A stretch of DNA of 64,000 bases, from the NCBI GenBank assembly GCA_031841125.1, contig CM063106.1, forward strand, positions 15,066,001-15,130,000, written 5' to 3'. The position numbers and the translations under genes are program-made. The stretch is from Acanthococcus lagerstroemiae. Taxonomy: Eukaryota > Arthropoda > Insecta > Hemiptera > Eriococcidae. This document shows positions 14,225 through 26,100 of the stretch, one piece after another (the first letter of the stretch is position 1; each line of letters begins with the position of its first letter). The notes below the pieces were generated by a model. The model did not search any database, was not told where the DNA came from, and saw only the letters and a program-made list of their open reading frames with translations.

Positions 14225-14895
14225 ATGAACAATAACCTATAAATAGAGTATAGTTGCATTTATTAAGGATTTGTTGCTTTGTGATTCATTGATTCCATCT
14301 GGGAACTGCTGCTATGTGCTGAAAACTAGATTCTGATAACAGCTACAAAAAATAGGAGAGCACTACTGCTAGGGAAAACAAAATTGGTTTGGACGTTTAG
14401 GTTGCATGGGCAGTGGTTGGATGCGATCACAACACAGAATTAATCAGAGATTGGACGGGAAATCTGGTTTTCGCGACGGGAGAGACTGTGAGGAATGTCA
14501 GCGAACTTGTAACATTCCAAATTTCAGGCAGTAAGCTACATCTTACCACTTTGCTTTCAAACAGGCATTTGAATTACGGGGAACACTAATTATCAACACG
14601 TTCATACACGCATTACAATGTGAAACAATGCATAATTAACAACTGTAGTAACACGGATTTACAGAGTTTCGTATTTTCAGGAAACGAAAAAATATTAGAA
14701 AATTTAAAGACCGGGAACAGAGGCATCCAATCCATGTATATTATGTACACGGGCGCGCTAGGCTGAACGAACTTCACTTCGCGTACACATTAAACATAAT
14801 TATGATTTCGATTCATAAAAACTCACAATTTGAAATGTATAACGAATTCCACTCGAATGCACTTGAATCAATGATGGCTTCACAGGCTTAAAAAA

Positions 14896-15216
14896 CTATA
14901 AATTTAACTTCTTTGGAACTTGATAGACCAGAAACAGAAAATTGATGATACCAACGGCAACCGACCCAACGCAACAAACAATTACTTCGGAATATCTTAA
15001 TCCAGTGCTACCATTTTGAGGGGGAAAAAATGAATAAATATTTGCTTTGTTGTGGCATTGTGGGGCTCCTGTAACAAGGCTGCAGGCAGATACAAAAGCT
15101 GCAAGCTGATTTGCTGGGTTTCGAGCAACACAACTGAACACAACAATGAAGTGAGAATCTAAAGAAGTAAGAACTAACTGAAGTGAGCTGAGCTGCATCG
15201 CCCGTGTAGCTGACAC
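14896..15216 (-). CDS. Hypothetical small membrane protein, copy 1
   Basis: A 106-codon minus-strand ORF that I do not recognise. Its N-terminal third is moderately hydrophobic and contains FIVVFSCVA, and the middle has several cysteines. A convincing membrane segment near the C-terminus reads VGSVAVGIINFLFLVYQV and is followed by a short basic end (PKKLNL). The duplicated copy at 18024 keeps the frame although it differs by substitutions and one 3-base insertion. A second open frame overlaps it (15008-15268), so selection on this frame is unproven. It lies upstream of the ankyrin pseudogene on the same strand. Confidence 0.3.
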   Translation of the reverse strand: MSATRAMQLSSLQLVLTSLDSHFIVVFSCVARNPANQLAAFVSACSLVTGAPQCHNKANIYSFFPPQNGSTGLRYSEVIVCCVGSVAVGIINFLFLVYQVPKKLNL

Positions 15217-15256
15217 CCATATTCAAGAACCGAATGCAACTTAGAAAGATGAAAAC

Positions 15257-16368
15257 CAGGAATGGCAAACAAAACGAAACGAATAACGAAACAACGAAAT
15301 AACGATTGATTTTTGTCTAAAATATTGAAACGAAATAACGAAACGGAAAAAAAACACAAAAAAAAAACGTTTCGTTTGCCATCCGGCCATCCCTAGTTTT
15401 CTGATTTGTGATTTTTAGGATCGGCTAGTAGTAGCCGAGCCTATTGCAACCACTTTCTAGGGTCGGGTACTAGTAGCCGAGCCTACTGTAATCGAAATTT
15501 CATTTCTTTCCCGGGTGAATTCAGTAAATAGCAGGGATGGCAAACAAACGAATCAAAATAACAAAATTACGAAATAACGATTGATTCTTGTCCAAAATAT
15601 TGAAACGAAAAAAAGAAAAGAAAAACGGTTTCGTTTGCCATCCCTGATGAAAACAAAAGATTCTCATTCTCGCATAAATATTTGTTTTATCGATGGACGT
15701 TCCCGTCTGACAAAATTTCTGTCGGCGACAATAATGACACTGTCGGACCGTCAAATTTCTGACAAAAGGAAGCATTGCCCCGCCTACTTTGCCAGTATTT
15801 TGTCGGTTTTAGAAACCATTTTTGTGTCAGAAATTGCATCGCAGCGTTCTGATTGGCTAAAGCAATTGTCATTTGTGTCGTTTTAATGTCAGAATTGGCA
15901 GTTCTGACACTGCGGATTTCTGTCGGCAATTGTCAGGTGGGTTGCTTCAAACCTTCAAACCTTCAAAGTTCAATATTTCAGATGGGTTTTGTTTTATCAA
16001 TACCAGTACCAGAAACCAGAGGCACATTTTTGCAGGGATGGCAAACGAAACCTTTTTTTTTGTTTTGTTATTTTGTTTCAATATTTTTGACAAAAATCAA
16101 TCGTTATTTCGTAATTTTGTAATTTCGTTTCGTTTGTTTGCCATCCCTGCTGTTTACTGAACTCACCCTGACTCAACTCATCCGAGAAAAGAAATGAAAT
16201 TTCGATTACAGTAGGCTCGGCTATTAGTACCGATCCTAGAAAAGTGGTTGCAATAGGCTCGGCTCCTAGTAGCCAATCCTAAAAATCACAAATCAGAAAA
16301 CTAGGGATGGCAAACGAAACGTTTGTTTTTCGTTTCGTTATTTCGTTTCGTTTCGTTTGCCATCCCTG
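15257..16368. mobile_element. Composite foldback of CAGGGATGGCAAAC elements, copy 1
   Basis: The left arm (15257-15646) and right arm (about 16028-16368) are inverted copies. Each arm contains two short elements that start (C)AGGGATGGCAAAC and end GTTTGCCATCCCTG, separated by a stretch with GTAGCCGAGCCTA. CAGGG ends suggest non-autonomous hAT elements. The spacer at 15650-16025 is rich in TGTCAG/CTGACA and TGTCGG motifs. No ORF resembles a transposase. Confidence 0.6.
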
Positions 16369-16585
16369 CATTTTTAACAGCCCTAACTAGTACACACATT
16401 ATTTTGCCGTTTGAAATGGCACCTTACATACTCTAAATTTAGGCACATTATCTTCAAAACACTCTCCTATTTAAAATTACAATTTTACTTTTTACCAGAC
16501 TTTGTACCAGACTTACAAAAACTTGGTAGCCAGCTAGCCACTAGCCAGAAGCCGGAAGAGAAGCTTTCAATCGGCTTCTCATTGA

Positions 16586-17352
16586 CTACCTTGTTGTACC
16601 ATATTCTGATGCCACATAAAGAGAGGTACGACCATGACGACTTCTTTCATTAACATTAATTCCTGGAGCTTTCACTAGCTGTTTGACTACCTTGTCATAA
16701 CCATTTTCTGATGCCACATAAAGAGAGGTACGACCACAACGACCTCTTTCATTAACATTAATTCCTGGAGCTTTCACTAGCTCTTTGACTACCTTGTCAT
16801 AACCTTTTTATGATGCCACCCAAATAGGGTAAGATAGTACATGTCTTTTTCATTAACTAAAATTCCTGGAGCTTTAAGTAGCTCTTTGACTACTTCTATA
16901 TGACCATTGTTTGATGCTAAATGAAGTGGGGTTCTCCTAAATTCTCCTTCAATATTCACATTAATCCTGTTTTTAAGGCAAGCTAGTAAATTTTTGACCA
17001 TCAAAGGATTATTCTTCAATACTGCCAAATGAAGGGCACTATAACCTTCATAATTGAGCATATTTACTGGAGCATTATACATTAACTGTAACATACATTC
17101 TGTGTAGGCTTGATTACATTTACTACACGAATGATCAGAATCAGAATGATCAAATATAAACTGATGAAGTACATTATTTCCTGGATTGTGCCCTGCTAGA
17201 AAAGACAAGGTTTGTAGCGATTGAGGACTAGCATTAGGGGATCTATTACTAAAATTGGACATACTATACCTAATTGTTTTCTTATTACAAGATAGTAAAA
17301 GGAATATTATTTTATATACTGATAATGAATTAAATATACAATTAAACCTCAT
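16586..17352 (-). pseudogene. Ankyrin-repeat gene, copy 2, truncated and frameshifted
   Basis: The first roughly 170 codons (17352 downward) match copy 1 almost exactly. A single-base deletion near 16827 then shifts the frame and it ends after TLFGWHH. The TAA that breaks copy 1 is also present. Downstream, 16777-16586 still reads two repeats in the other frame. The 3' end is lost at the duplication junction and one internal repeat has been deleted. Copy 2 can no longer make the full protein. Confidence 0.75.
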
Positions 17353-18023
17353 ATGAACAATAACCTATAAATAGAGTATAGTTGCATTTATTAAGGATTT
17401 GTTGCTTTGTGATTCATTGATTCCATCTGGGAACTGCTGCTATGTGCTGAAAACTAGATTCTGATAACAGCTACAAAAAATAGGAGAGCACTACTGCTAG
17501 GGAAAACAAAATTGGTTTGGACGTTTAGGTTGCATGGGCAGTGGTTGGATGCGATCACAACACAGAATTAATCAGAGATTGGACGGGAAATCTGGTTTTC
17601 GCGACGGGAGAGACTGTGAGGAATGTCAGCGAACTTGTAACATTCCAAATTTCAGGCAGTAAGCTACATCTTACCACTTTGCTTTCAAACAGGCATTTGA
17701 ATTACGGGGAACACTAATTATCAACACGTTCATACACGCATTACAATGTGAAACAATGCATAATTAACAACTGTAGTAACACGGATTTACAGAGTTTCGT
17801 ATTTTCAGGAAACGAAAAAATATTAGAAAATTTAAAGACCGGGAACAGAGGCATCCAATCCATGTATATTATGTACACGGGCGCGCTAGGCTGAACGAAC
17901 TTCACTTCGCGTACACATTAAACATAATTATGATTTCGATTCATAAAAACTCACAATTTGAAATGTATAACGAATTCCACTCGAATGCACTTGAATCAAT
18001 GATGGCTTCACAGGCTTAAAAAA

Positions 18024-18347
18024 CTATAAATTTAACTTCTTTGGAACTTGATAGACCAGAAACAGAAAATTGATGATACCAACGGCAACCGACCCAACGC
18101 AACTAACAATTACTTCGGAATATCCTAATCCAGTGCTACCATTTTGAGGGGGAAAAAATGAATAAATATTTGCTTTGTTGTGGCATTGTGGGGCTCCTGT
18201 AACAAGGCTGCAGGCAGATACAAAAGCTGCAAGCTGATTTGCTGGGTTTCGAGCAACACAACTGAACACAACAATGAAGTGAGAAGCTAAAGAAGTAAGA
18301 AGAACTAACTGAAGTGAGCTGAGCTGCATCGCCCGTGTAGCTGACAC
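18024..18347 (-). CDS. Hypothetical small membrane protein, copy 2
   Basis: A 107-codon counterpart of the ORF at 14896. A 3-base insertion adds one leucine after QLVL. Visible changes are D to A, R to G and C to S. The C-terminal hydrophobic segment and PKKLNL end are identical. I do not recognise the family. The kept frame mildly favours coding, but over this short divergence it may be chance. Confidence 0.3.
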   Translation of the reverse strand: MSATRAMQLSSLQLVLLTSLASHFIVVFSCVARNPANQLAAFVSACSLVTGAPQCHNKANIYSFFPPQNGSTGLGYSEVIVSCVGSVAVGIINFLFLVYQVPKKLNL

Positions 18348-18387
18348 CCATATTCAAGAACCGAATGCAACTTAGAAAGATGAAAAC

Positions 18388-19545
18388 CAGGAATGGCAAA
18401 CAAAACGAAACGAATAACGAAACAACGAAATAACGATTGATTTTTGTCTAAAATATTGAAACGAAATAACGAAACGAAAAAAAACAAACAAAAAAAACAC
18501 GTTTCGTTTGCCATCCGGCCATCCCTAGTTTTCTGATTTGTGATTTTTAGGATCGGCTAGTAGTAGCCGAGCCTATTGCAACCACTTTCTAGGGTCGGGT
18601 ACTAGTAGCCGAGCCTACTGTAATCGAAATTTCATTTCTTTTCCCGGGTGAATTCAGTAAATAGCAGGGATGGCAAACAAACGAATCAAAATAACAAAAT
18701 TACGAAATAACGATTGATTTTTGTCAAAAATATTGAAACGAAAAAAAAAAAGAAAAACGGTTTCGTTTGCCATCCTTGATGAAAACAAAAGATTCTCATT
18801 CTCGCATATAATATTTGTTTTATCGCATGGACGTTCCCGTCTGACAAAATTTCTGTCGGCCGACAATAATGACACTGTCGGACCGTCAAATTTCTGACAA
18901 AGGAAGCATGCCCCGCCTACTTTGCCAGTATTTTGTCGGTTTAGAACCATTTTTGTGTCAGAAATTGCATCGCAGCGTTCTGATTGGCTAAAGCAATTGT
19001 CATTTGTGTCGTTTTTAATGTCAGAATTGGCAGTTCTGACACTGTCGGATTTCTGTCGGCAATTGTCAGGCGGGTTGCTTCAAACCTTCAAACCTTCAAA
19101 GCTTCAATATTTCAGATTGGGTTTTGTTTTATCAATACCAGTACCAGAAACCAGAGGCACATTTTTGCAGGGATGGCAAACGAAACCTTTTTTTTTGTTT
19201 TGTTATTTTGTTTCAATATTTTTGACAAAAATCAATCGTTATTTCGTAATTTTGTAATTTCGTTTCGTTTGTTTGCCATCCCTGCTGTTTACTGAACTCA
19301 CCCTGACTCAACTCATCCGAGAAAAGAAATGAAATTTCGATTACAGTAGGCTCGGCTATTAGTACCCGATCCTAGAAAGTGGTTGCAATAGGCTCGGCTC
19401 CTAGTAGCCAATCCTAAAAATCACAAATCAGAAAACTAGGGATGGCAAACGAAACGTTTGTTTTTCGTTTCGTTATTTCGTTTATATTTTGCAAAATCAA
19501 CGTTATTTCGTTTTTCCGTTATTTCTTTCTTTCGTTGCCATCCTC
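18388..19545. mobile_element. Composite foldback of CAGGGATGGCAAAC elements, copy 2
   Basis: Same structure as 15257-16368, carried by the tandem duplication. The outermost right element is altered: an extra TATATTTTGCAAAATC-like insert and several changes near 19480-19545 weaken its terminal repeat. Confidence 0.6.
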
Positions 19546-19992
19546 ATTTTAACAGCCCTAACTAGTACACACATTATTTTGCCGTTTGAAATGGCACCTT
19601 ACATACTCTAAATTTAGGCACATTATCTTCAAAACACTCTCCTATTTAAAATTACAATTTTACTTTTTACCAGACTTTGTACCAGACTTACAAAAACTTG
19701 GTAGCCAGCTAGCCACTAGCCAGAAGCCGGAAGAGAAGCTTTCAATCGGCTTCTCATCCCTGATGACCCTGACCCTTGGTCTGCGGCGTTTTGATTCTTC
19801 CAACTGTTTCCCTCAATTGGCAGCACTGACTCAATTTGTAAATCTGGCAATTTGGTAACACTCATCAATTATCTTCGGCTCTATCAGGAATGATTTTAGA
19901 ATTTATTATGAAGTCGTGAAGTGATTGACGGTTTCATACTTGCTTGAACTTTAAATGTTCACAATTTAGTAAGATAGTTGCTGATTTATCGC

Positions 19993-22900
19993 ATGGCCCT
20001 TATGATGCTTACGAAAAAAGAAATATTCAAGAGTCGGGGATATAACGTCCCAACCTATGTTATCGATGCCGATGGAAAACGAGTCGAGGTAATGTTGATA
20101 TCAGTCAAATATGGGGAAAATCCATGTTCTTTTATTTATTTCACGTATCTGGATATTTCACTAACAAGAAATGTTTCATCCTTTCGCTACGTCCACTTTC
20201 CTATCGTTTGCTTAGTTAATCGTAATTATCATATTCTAGATTGAAACCAGTGAAAATGAGGAGCAAAGCATTATGTACGATCAAATTGTCTCACTACTCG
20301 TTGGTGCTGGGTATTTCAGAGCTCGAATTAAGGGAATCAGCCCATTTGATGTGGTATCTATTTTTCATATCCTACTTCTCACTGTATTAACACGAGTATT
20401 TGATGTGTGATACTTGATGCTCGATATTCGGCATCTCTTAACCAGTGATTTTGTTTTAGGTTGTTGGCGGAATGACTTGGTGTCTAGATTCTGGCTCAAT
20501 AGATCTTGATGTCGATTTCCTGTTCAAAGAAGATTTAAATACCGGTCAAAAAATGTTCGTATAGATCCACGAGTACCGTTCGCATGATTACGAGATTTTA
20601 TTTTATGGAGTAATGTAGATGTGTGCACTAATATCACAGAAACATTGATTTGAATCTGTAATAACTGAGCACCGGGTTTCAAGAAGATCCTGTCTGATGT
20701 GAAAGAATTTTATTGGACCATATGGTTTTACGGTCTTCAAATTATTCCCTGCTCGCTGAGTCATGCGAGAGTAATGCTACTTGATGCCTATTTCTTTAAT
20801 ACATATTTGGATTTTTTTCTAGAGCCCTGACAGAAAAAATTGTTGTCGTGCTTCCAAGAATTAAATGTCCTTACTTTATCGAACCTCATCAAATACAAGG
20901 ATTAGACTTCATTCATATTTGTCCTGTTATTGACGTGAGTTATTCAATTTTATTTTATTCATTTATTTTTTGTTATTTTTATTTTACTGCTTTATTCGAA
21001 ACCAGTTGGATTGATCCATAAAATAAAACTTTTAAAGTGTTAATTAAGTTTATTATTTTAATAATAAATCAGTGTGTAAATTTAATATAATTTTACATTG
21101 ATTTATAATTAATATATGAGGAGTTATCTGTCAAAAGGGCCCTTGACAAACAGGTCGGTGCCCTTTTTGCGGATTTGCTGGTTTTCGAATTCTGCGTGTC
21201 CTACTCTTTAGGAACCAGTTGAAAATTTTTCCAAAATTAACGAATTCACCGGACCATGCTGTCTCAAATACGTCCCTCTCTTGTAGCCGTTTACATTGTA
21301 TACAGTCGCTTTACCTCTTATCAATATCAGTCGAACAACAAAAGCGCCTTTAATTCTGAGATCGCTCTCCAGCGAAGTGGTAACCTCAAGTGTTCTGAGG
21401 TTCTGACAGAGAAACGTGGTTAAGTAGGAAAATTTAATAGACATCAAGGGAAAATTTCGATTTGCAGGTGTGACAGTGTGAGATGGTGGTGCCAAGTACA
21501 AGTTCCAGTGTTCACGATAGCAGAACAGCAACGTCTTCGAAACTGTTATTGTGTTATGTTCCTCTGTGTTAAAGTTGATAAACTGAAACCCGCTCTGTAT
21601 GTATGTACCAACGCATGATATTCTTAGAGAAATATACAGTGGTGTAGTAGAGCGGGAACGGCGTTCCCACACTGGTTTTCCGCAGATAGAAAATCATATA
21701 TACGACTTTCGGACTTTCCTTATAATTTGTCAAATATATTTAGCGTTCCCACACTGTAAAATTTGCCACTACACCACTGGAAATATATATTCTCTAAGAC
21801 GATATTCAGTGAAATTGGCGTCGATAAGATTACAAACCCACTGAATTAACATCGATTCTATGCTGAGATGTGTACAAACTTATCATGCAGTCAATAAAAC
21901 CAAGCATACATTACATTATATCAAAGGGTGAAAAGCGAGTAACTCATTCAAGGATAATGTGCCTCAGAAATTACACATTTCGGTTGCCTTATCGGCATGG
22001 AGAGACATCTTTACTACTACATTAGCTTCAATCACGAGAATATACATAATAACTCATCATACAGCGAGTTAGGAATTGTGTATTTTGTTCCATACGTTGT
22101 ATAAATGTATGGAAACAAGCAAAATAGAAGAGTAATACATGAAATTCACCGATATTATCTTATGGAAAAACAGCTACTGATAACCATAATATGTCCCACT
22201 ACACCAATTTTCCCATGGATCTAAAAAAGGCTCTTGTCATCCTCCTTCTTTCTTAATTCATCCGCGTTCGTTTCTGAATGAACTAAACAATGAACTAGTC
22301 ATTTTTATTAATGAAATCACAGTGAACATTTTTAATAATAACATATTTTTCAATTAAATCAGTCTGAAAGGAGTATTTCTGCTTGAAAACTTTGAAGTTG
22401 TTTTTCTCAAAACCAAAATCGCTGACAAGGGCCCTTTTGACAGATATCTCCTCATATATAGATTTGAAAATTTATGAGGCATTTAGTGGTCAAGTCTTTC
22501 CGAATGCAACTACTCTTTCGATTGTGATAGTGGATGTCAAATTTACGTATGGTTATAGTTTGTGTTTACATACCTAAGGTTGAACTGCATTATACTCCAG
22601 ATTGAAACTATTTTTATTTCTGAATAGTGGTTAATTAAATGGTCGGCCGAAAATCGTCAGAAGAAAGCGAGATATTTGGAAACGTACGCCATTAATCAGT
22701 ATTACAAAAAATTTGATGATTTGGAAAGCAAAGAAGCTCGTGATATGGAGGCTGAGAGACGGAATAGTGTGAAACATGTCCTGGTAAGTGTTCACGCCAT
22801 AGTACGTGACGAAGTATGATACGGTTTCATAATTATGATTGTTAGAGTGAATTTACTTTTCCCTAAATCCTAGGAACGATATCAACCTCGCCGTATTTGT

Positions 22901-23187
22901 AAGCAGTCTAATCGTTCATTGACTGATTTGAAACTGAAGATTGAAAGTACCTTAGCTGAATATGGTCTGTCGGATGTTCATAAGGTATTTATTTGGCTTA
23001 TCTGTACTAAATTAGCAACATGTTTCTTCTCCTTGTCTTATATTACGACAGCGATAAGTAATATATATATAATTTACGTCAACAAAGAAATAGTTCAATA
23101 TTAGCTTGAATAAAGTGACATAATGTGCTTTTCTTTCAGGCCCCTGGATACACTATTATGCCAGATCTTCAAACGAACTTGGAACAG
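19993..23187 (+). CDS. CCDC93: CCDC93 exons 1-7, N-terminal globular region
   Basis: Exons: 19993-20088, 20240-20353, 20460-20554, 20823-20934, 22628-22783, 22874-22984 and 23140-23187. They encode residues 1 to about 244. Exon 2 carries the [11 protein letters not shown] block, exon 3 VVGGMTWC and DLDVDFLF, and exon 4 VLPRIKCP and [10 protein letters not shown]. Exon 5 starts with WLIKW, matching the vertebrate WLVK after PVV/PVI. Exon 6 holds YQPRRICK. In the family this part is a calponin-homology-like fold used for assembly with CCDC22. All acceptors are AG and all donors GT; the exon 3 donor (GTTCGT) is weak. The first 40 residues, before the conserved block, have no counterpart that I recognise. 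Confidence 0.9.
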
Positions 23188-26100
23188 GTATGAACAAGTT
23201 ATGTTATTGTGTTTCCATGTAAGTTAGACGATATTTGCATTAAGAAATTTTTATGTCTTAGCTTGATCCTTACAGCTTGTAATTTTCACAATATGTGGTG
23301 CCCAATTGATAGGCAACCAGAGGGGGTCATGTATGGTATGAAAGGGCAAATGTTTTGTAAAAGTGGTTTTTTTCAATTTTACTGTCATTACTGTTTGGAT
23401 AATTTTGAATGAAATTGGTAGATACAGCAAACATGTGTAGCTTTCCCAATCCACCCCTCCCAAATTGAGCCGGTGCGTGCAAGATGGGGGTATAATAGAA
23501 AAGTGTGTTTTGAGAAAAACGCATTTTAAATCTTAATAATCATCAAAACGGCGTGTAGCACATTTCACAGAAAAACGAAATACTGCGGAATGGTTGATCC
23601 GATGTATTCAAGATTTTTGTCACAGATACTAGATAGATAGAACTACCAGAAAATACAATAATCTTAAAATTGGCTTATGTCTGATATATGCCCTTCTTGC
23701 ACGCATGGGCTCAATTGTTGATACATGATGAAAGCACATTTTCTGTTCACTTAGATTTCATCCCTCCCACCCTTGTCATAATAACTGAATCTCGACAACT
23801 TGTAGAACAGTTGATAAGCGCAGAGACAATGTAATGATGACTTATGAAAAAAAAAGTTAAGAGTACTCACTAATTTAGACGAACTGGAACATAATAACAT
23901 CGGAAGTAAATGTCAACCTAAACCAGTTGAACATCTGGTTCATCAGAATTGCACTAATTCTGATGTTTGAATTTTTACAGAAAACATTTTTTATGTCATT
24001 AGGTACCAAAATTTCGATCGCTATTTTCAGAACAAGAGGAGAAAAAACAAATTATTCAGCTAAATCATTAAGGATTGACCCCTCTTTGTAGAATCTTGAA
24101 ACTTCATTATCAAGGAAGAATGGCATACTGGCGTACACATTGAATCACATAAGATTTAAATTGATAAATGCTTTAATTCGAGTATCATCCCCCCATACAT
24201 GCTTGAAAAGTGCCTTATTTGTGATCACTTTTTAGTGCAAGAAGTGAGACTTTTGAATCTACAATGTATAGTGCGCAATCAGCATGCCTAAAAAGTATAC
24301 AAAAATTATCCAGTTCTGTTGCAGAGTAAAAATGAACAAAATAACCATCTGCATGTAAACTTTTCTCTTGTAGAAGCACTTGTGTAAATGACAGTGCGGG
24401 GATGATACTGATAAAACTTTGTGGATTACACAATATGCCTAAAAAGTGTACAGAAATTATCCAGTTTTTTTGCTCTAGAGTAAAAGTGAACAGAATAGAT
24501 ATTCGCATAAAAACCTTTCCGTAGAAGCGCTAGTGTAGGATGACGGTTCGGGGATCCTAATACTGATAAGACACTGCGGACTTTAATAATTACTCCTATA
24601 AGCTGCTTTTCAAGCATGTATTAAAAAAAAAAAATGATTGCAGCTTTTGCAAGAAGCGCGTTATTCGCTCGTACTGCAAAACTTCACATTCGTCACGTAT
24701 GACGCCCTTCTTTCCCACGTTGCAAAATATATTATTTCCTGAGAGGTCGACTATACTGCCCACAAAAAAGTGCAAGATTACTGTCTGTTCTTTGAATTTT
24801 TGGTTGCCGTATCGCAGCGCTCTAACGTAAAAATTTCATTTTGAACCGGATGATTTCCGAATTTCATTTTTTCCATGTAAAGGTGCTATAATTGGCACTT
24901 GTTACGATTCCAGGGTTCTAATCCATGATAATATCACTCTATGTGAGCCCCTGAGTGTTTATTTATTTATTATTATATATTTTTGTACAACAAATAAGAA
25001 ACCAGAGGAACAACCTTATTACTTGTAGATTAATATTGCTGTAATTATAAGTAACTTAGAGGTCCACCTACTCGCCATTTTTCTATGTAAATTGTTCAAG
25101 TTCGGTTGAAACTGAAGCATGAATGCTAAAGACCATCACAGTGTACTGAATCAGGTGTTCCTTGAGTGTAAAAACTTTTCGCAGGTTTTGACGTATTGTT
25201 AATAGATATTATCTTATTCTGCAAGAACTGTTTAGCTGAAAATCAACCTGGAACATATTTCGCGATAATTTAAAAATATTCTAAGCATTTTTCAGAAATT
25301 CTATTATGCGAATAAGTTAATTTGAAGGTGTTAATTTCGGAACAATTCGTTTTCTTGAATAATACAGGACGAAGTGGAATCGTTGATTTCTGGATTAAAA
25401 TCTGATGGCTACTCTGAGGTTGGTAATTTTTAAAGGATAATATTGATGTTACTTAGAAAGTCAGTTATGAATAATATCATTGACTTAGTAATTAATTGTC
25501 GATGGTAGTATGTAATATGTGCACTTATGAGTGCGAAATGCATCAACATAACCGTGCAACTGTACCAGTCAAATACTATTGACGATTACATAGCGTTTTA
25601 TTGTGGTAACATGTTGCCTATATGGCTCAAAACATAATGTAAATAAAATATATCCTCCCCCTCCCCCATTGCAGAAATGCTTAAAATTTTATCACGTGTT
25701 GGAATTTCTTTGGCAGACTCTTCTGGATTGTATGAGATCAGTTTGCCTTACCAATTCTTCTACACAAAGATCCTCCCGGACGGAGTGAGTAACTCAAAGC
25801 TTGTTTCAGCACTGCTTGTCACGTCTTCCCTAAAAAGTGTCACCTAATGAATTAGAACTCATCCCCATTCCCTTTTAAAAGGTTACCGGTACTGAAATAT
25901 ATATTTAGTATACAGGTTAAGATCCAAATTCATGTGCAGGGACGTACCGAAGAGTTTTCCGGGGGGGGGGGGTTGTGAAAGTCCCACTTTTGACTTATTG
26001 GATTTTTCCAACTAACTCAACTCAAAATTCCCAAGTATTAAAGCAAACGAAGAAAAACCTTTTGACTTGTTGGGTTTTCCCAACTTCTCAACTCAATTCC

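Larger units (their letters stand above)
13343..16577. repeat. Tandem duplication, unit 1 (about 3.2 kb)
   Basis: This stretch repeats in the same orientation at 16578-19752 with few differences. It covers most of the ankyrin pseudogene, its upstream region, a small membrane-type ORF and a foldback. CTCAT occurs at the left edge (13343), the junction (16578) and just past the right edge (19753), so the duplication seems to have formed at 5 bp of microhomology. The 3' end of the ankyrin gene (13214-13342) lies outside the unit and is present once. Confidence 0.85.
16578..19752. repeat. Tandem duplication, unit 2 (about 3.2 kb)
   Basis: Second copy of the unit at 13343-16577. Compared with unit 1 it lacks about 102 bases (one 34-residue ankyrin repeat), has lost one G in the ankyrin frame near 16827, and has about 43 extra bases near 19480-19545. 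The right edge lies about 240 bases before the CCDC93 start codon, so the duplication changed that gene's upstream region. Confidence 0.85.

Noticed and set aside
21208..21672. 154-codon minus-strand frame within an inverted-repeat element
   Set aside because: The longest frame of that element, but it shows no transposase motif and overlaps the hAT insertion.
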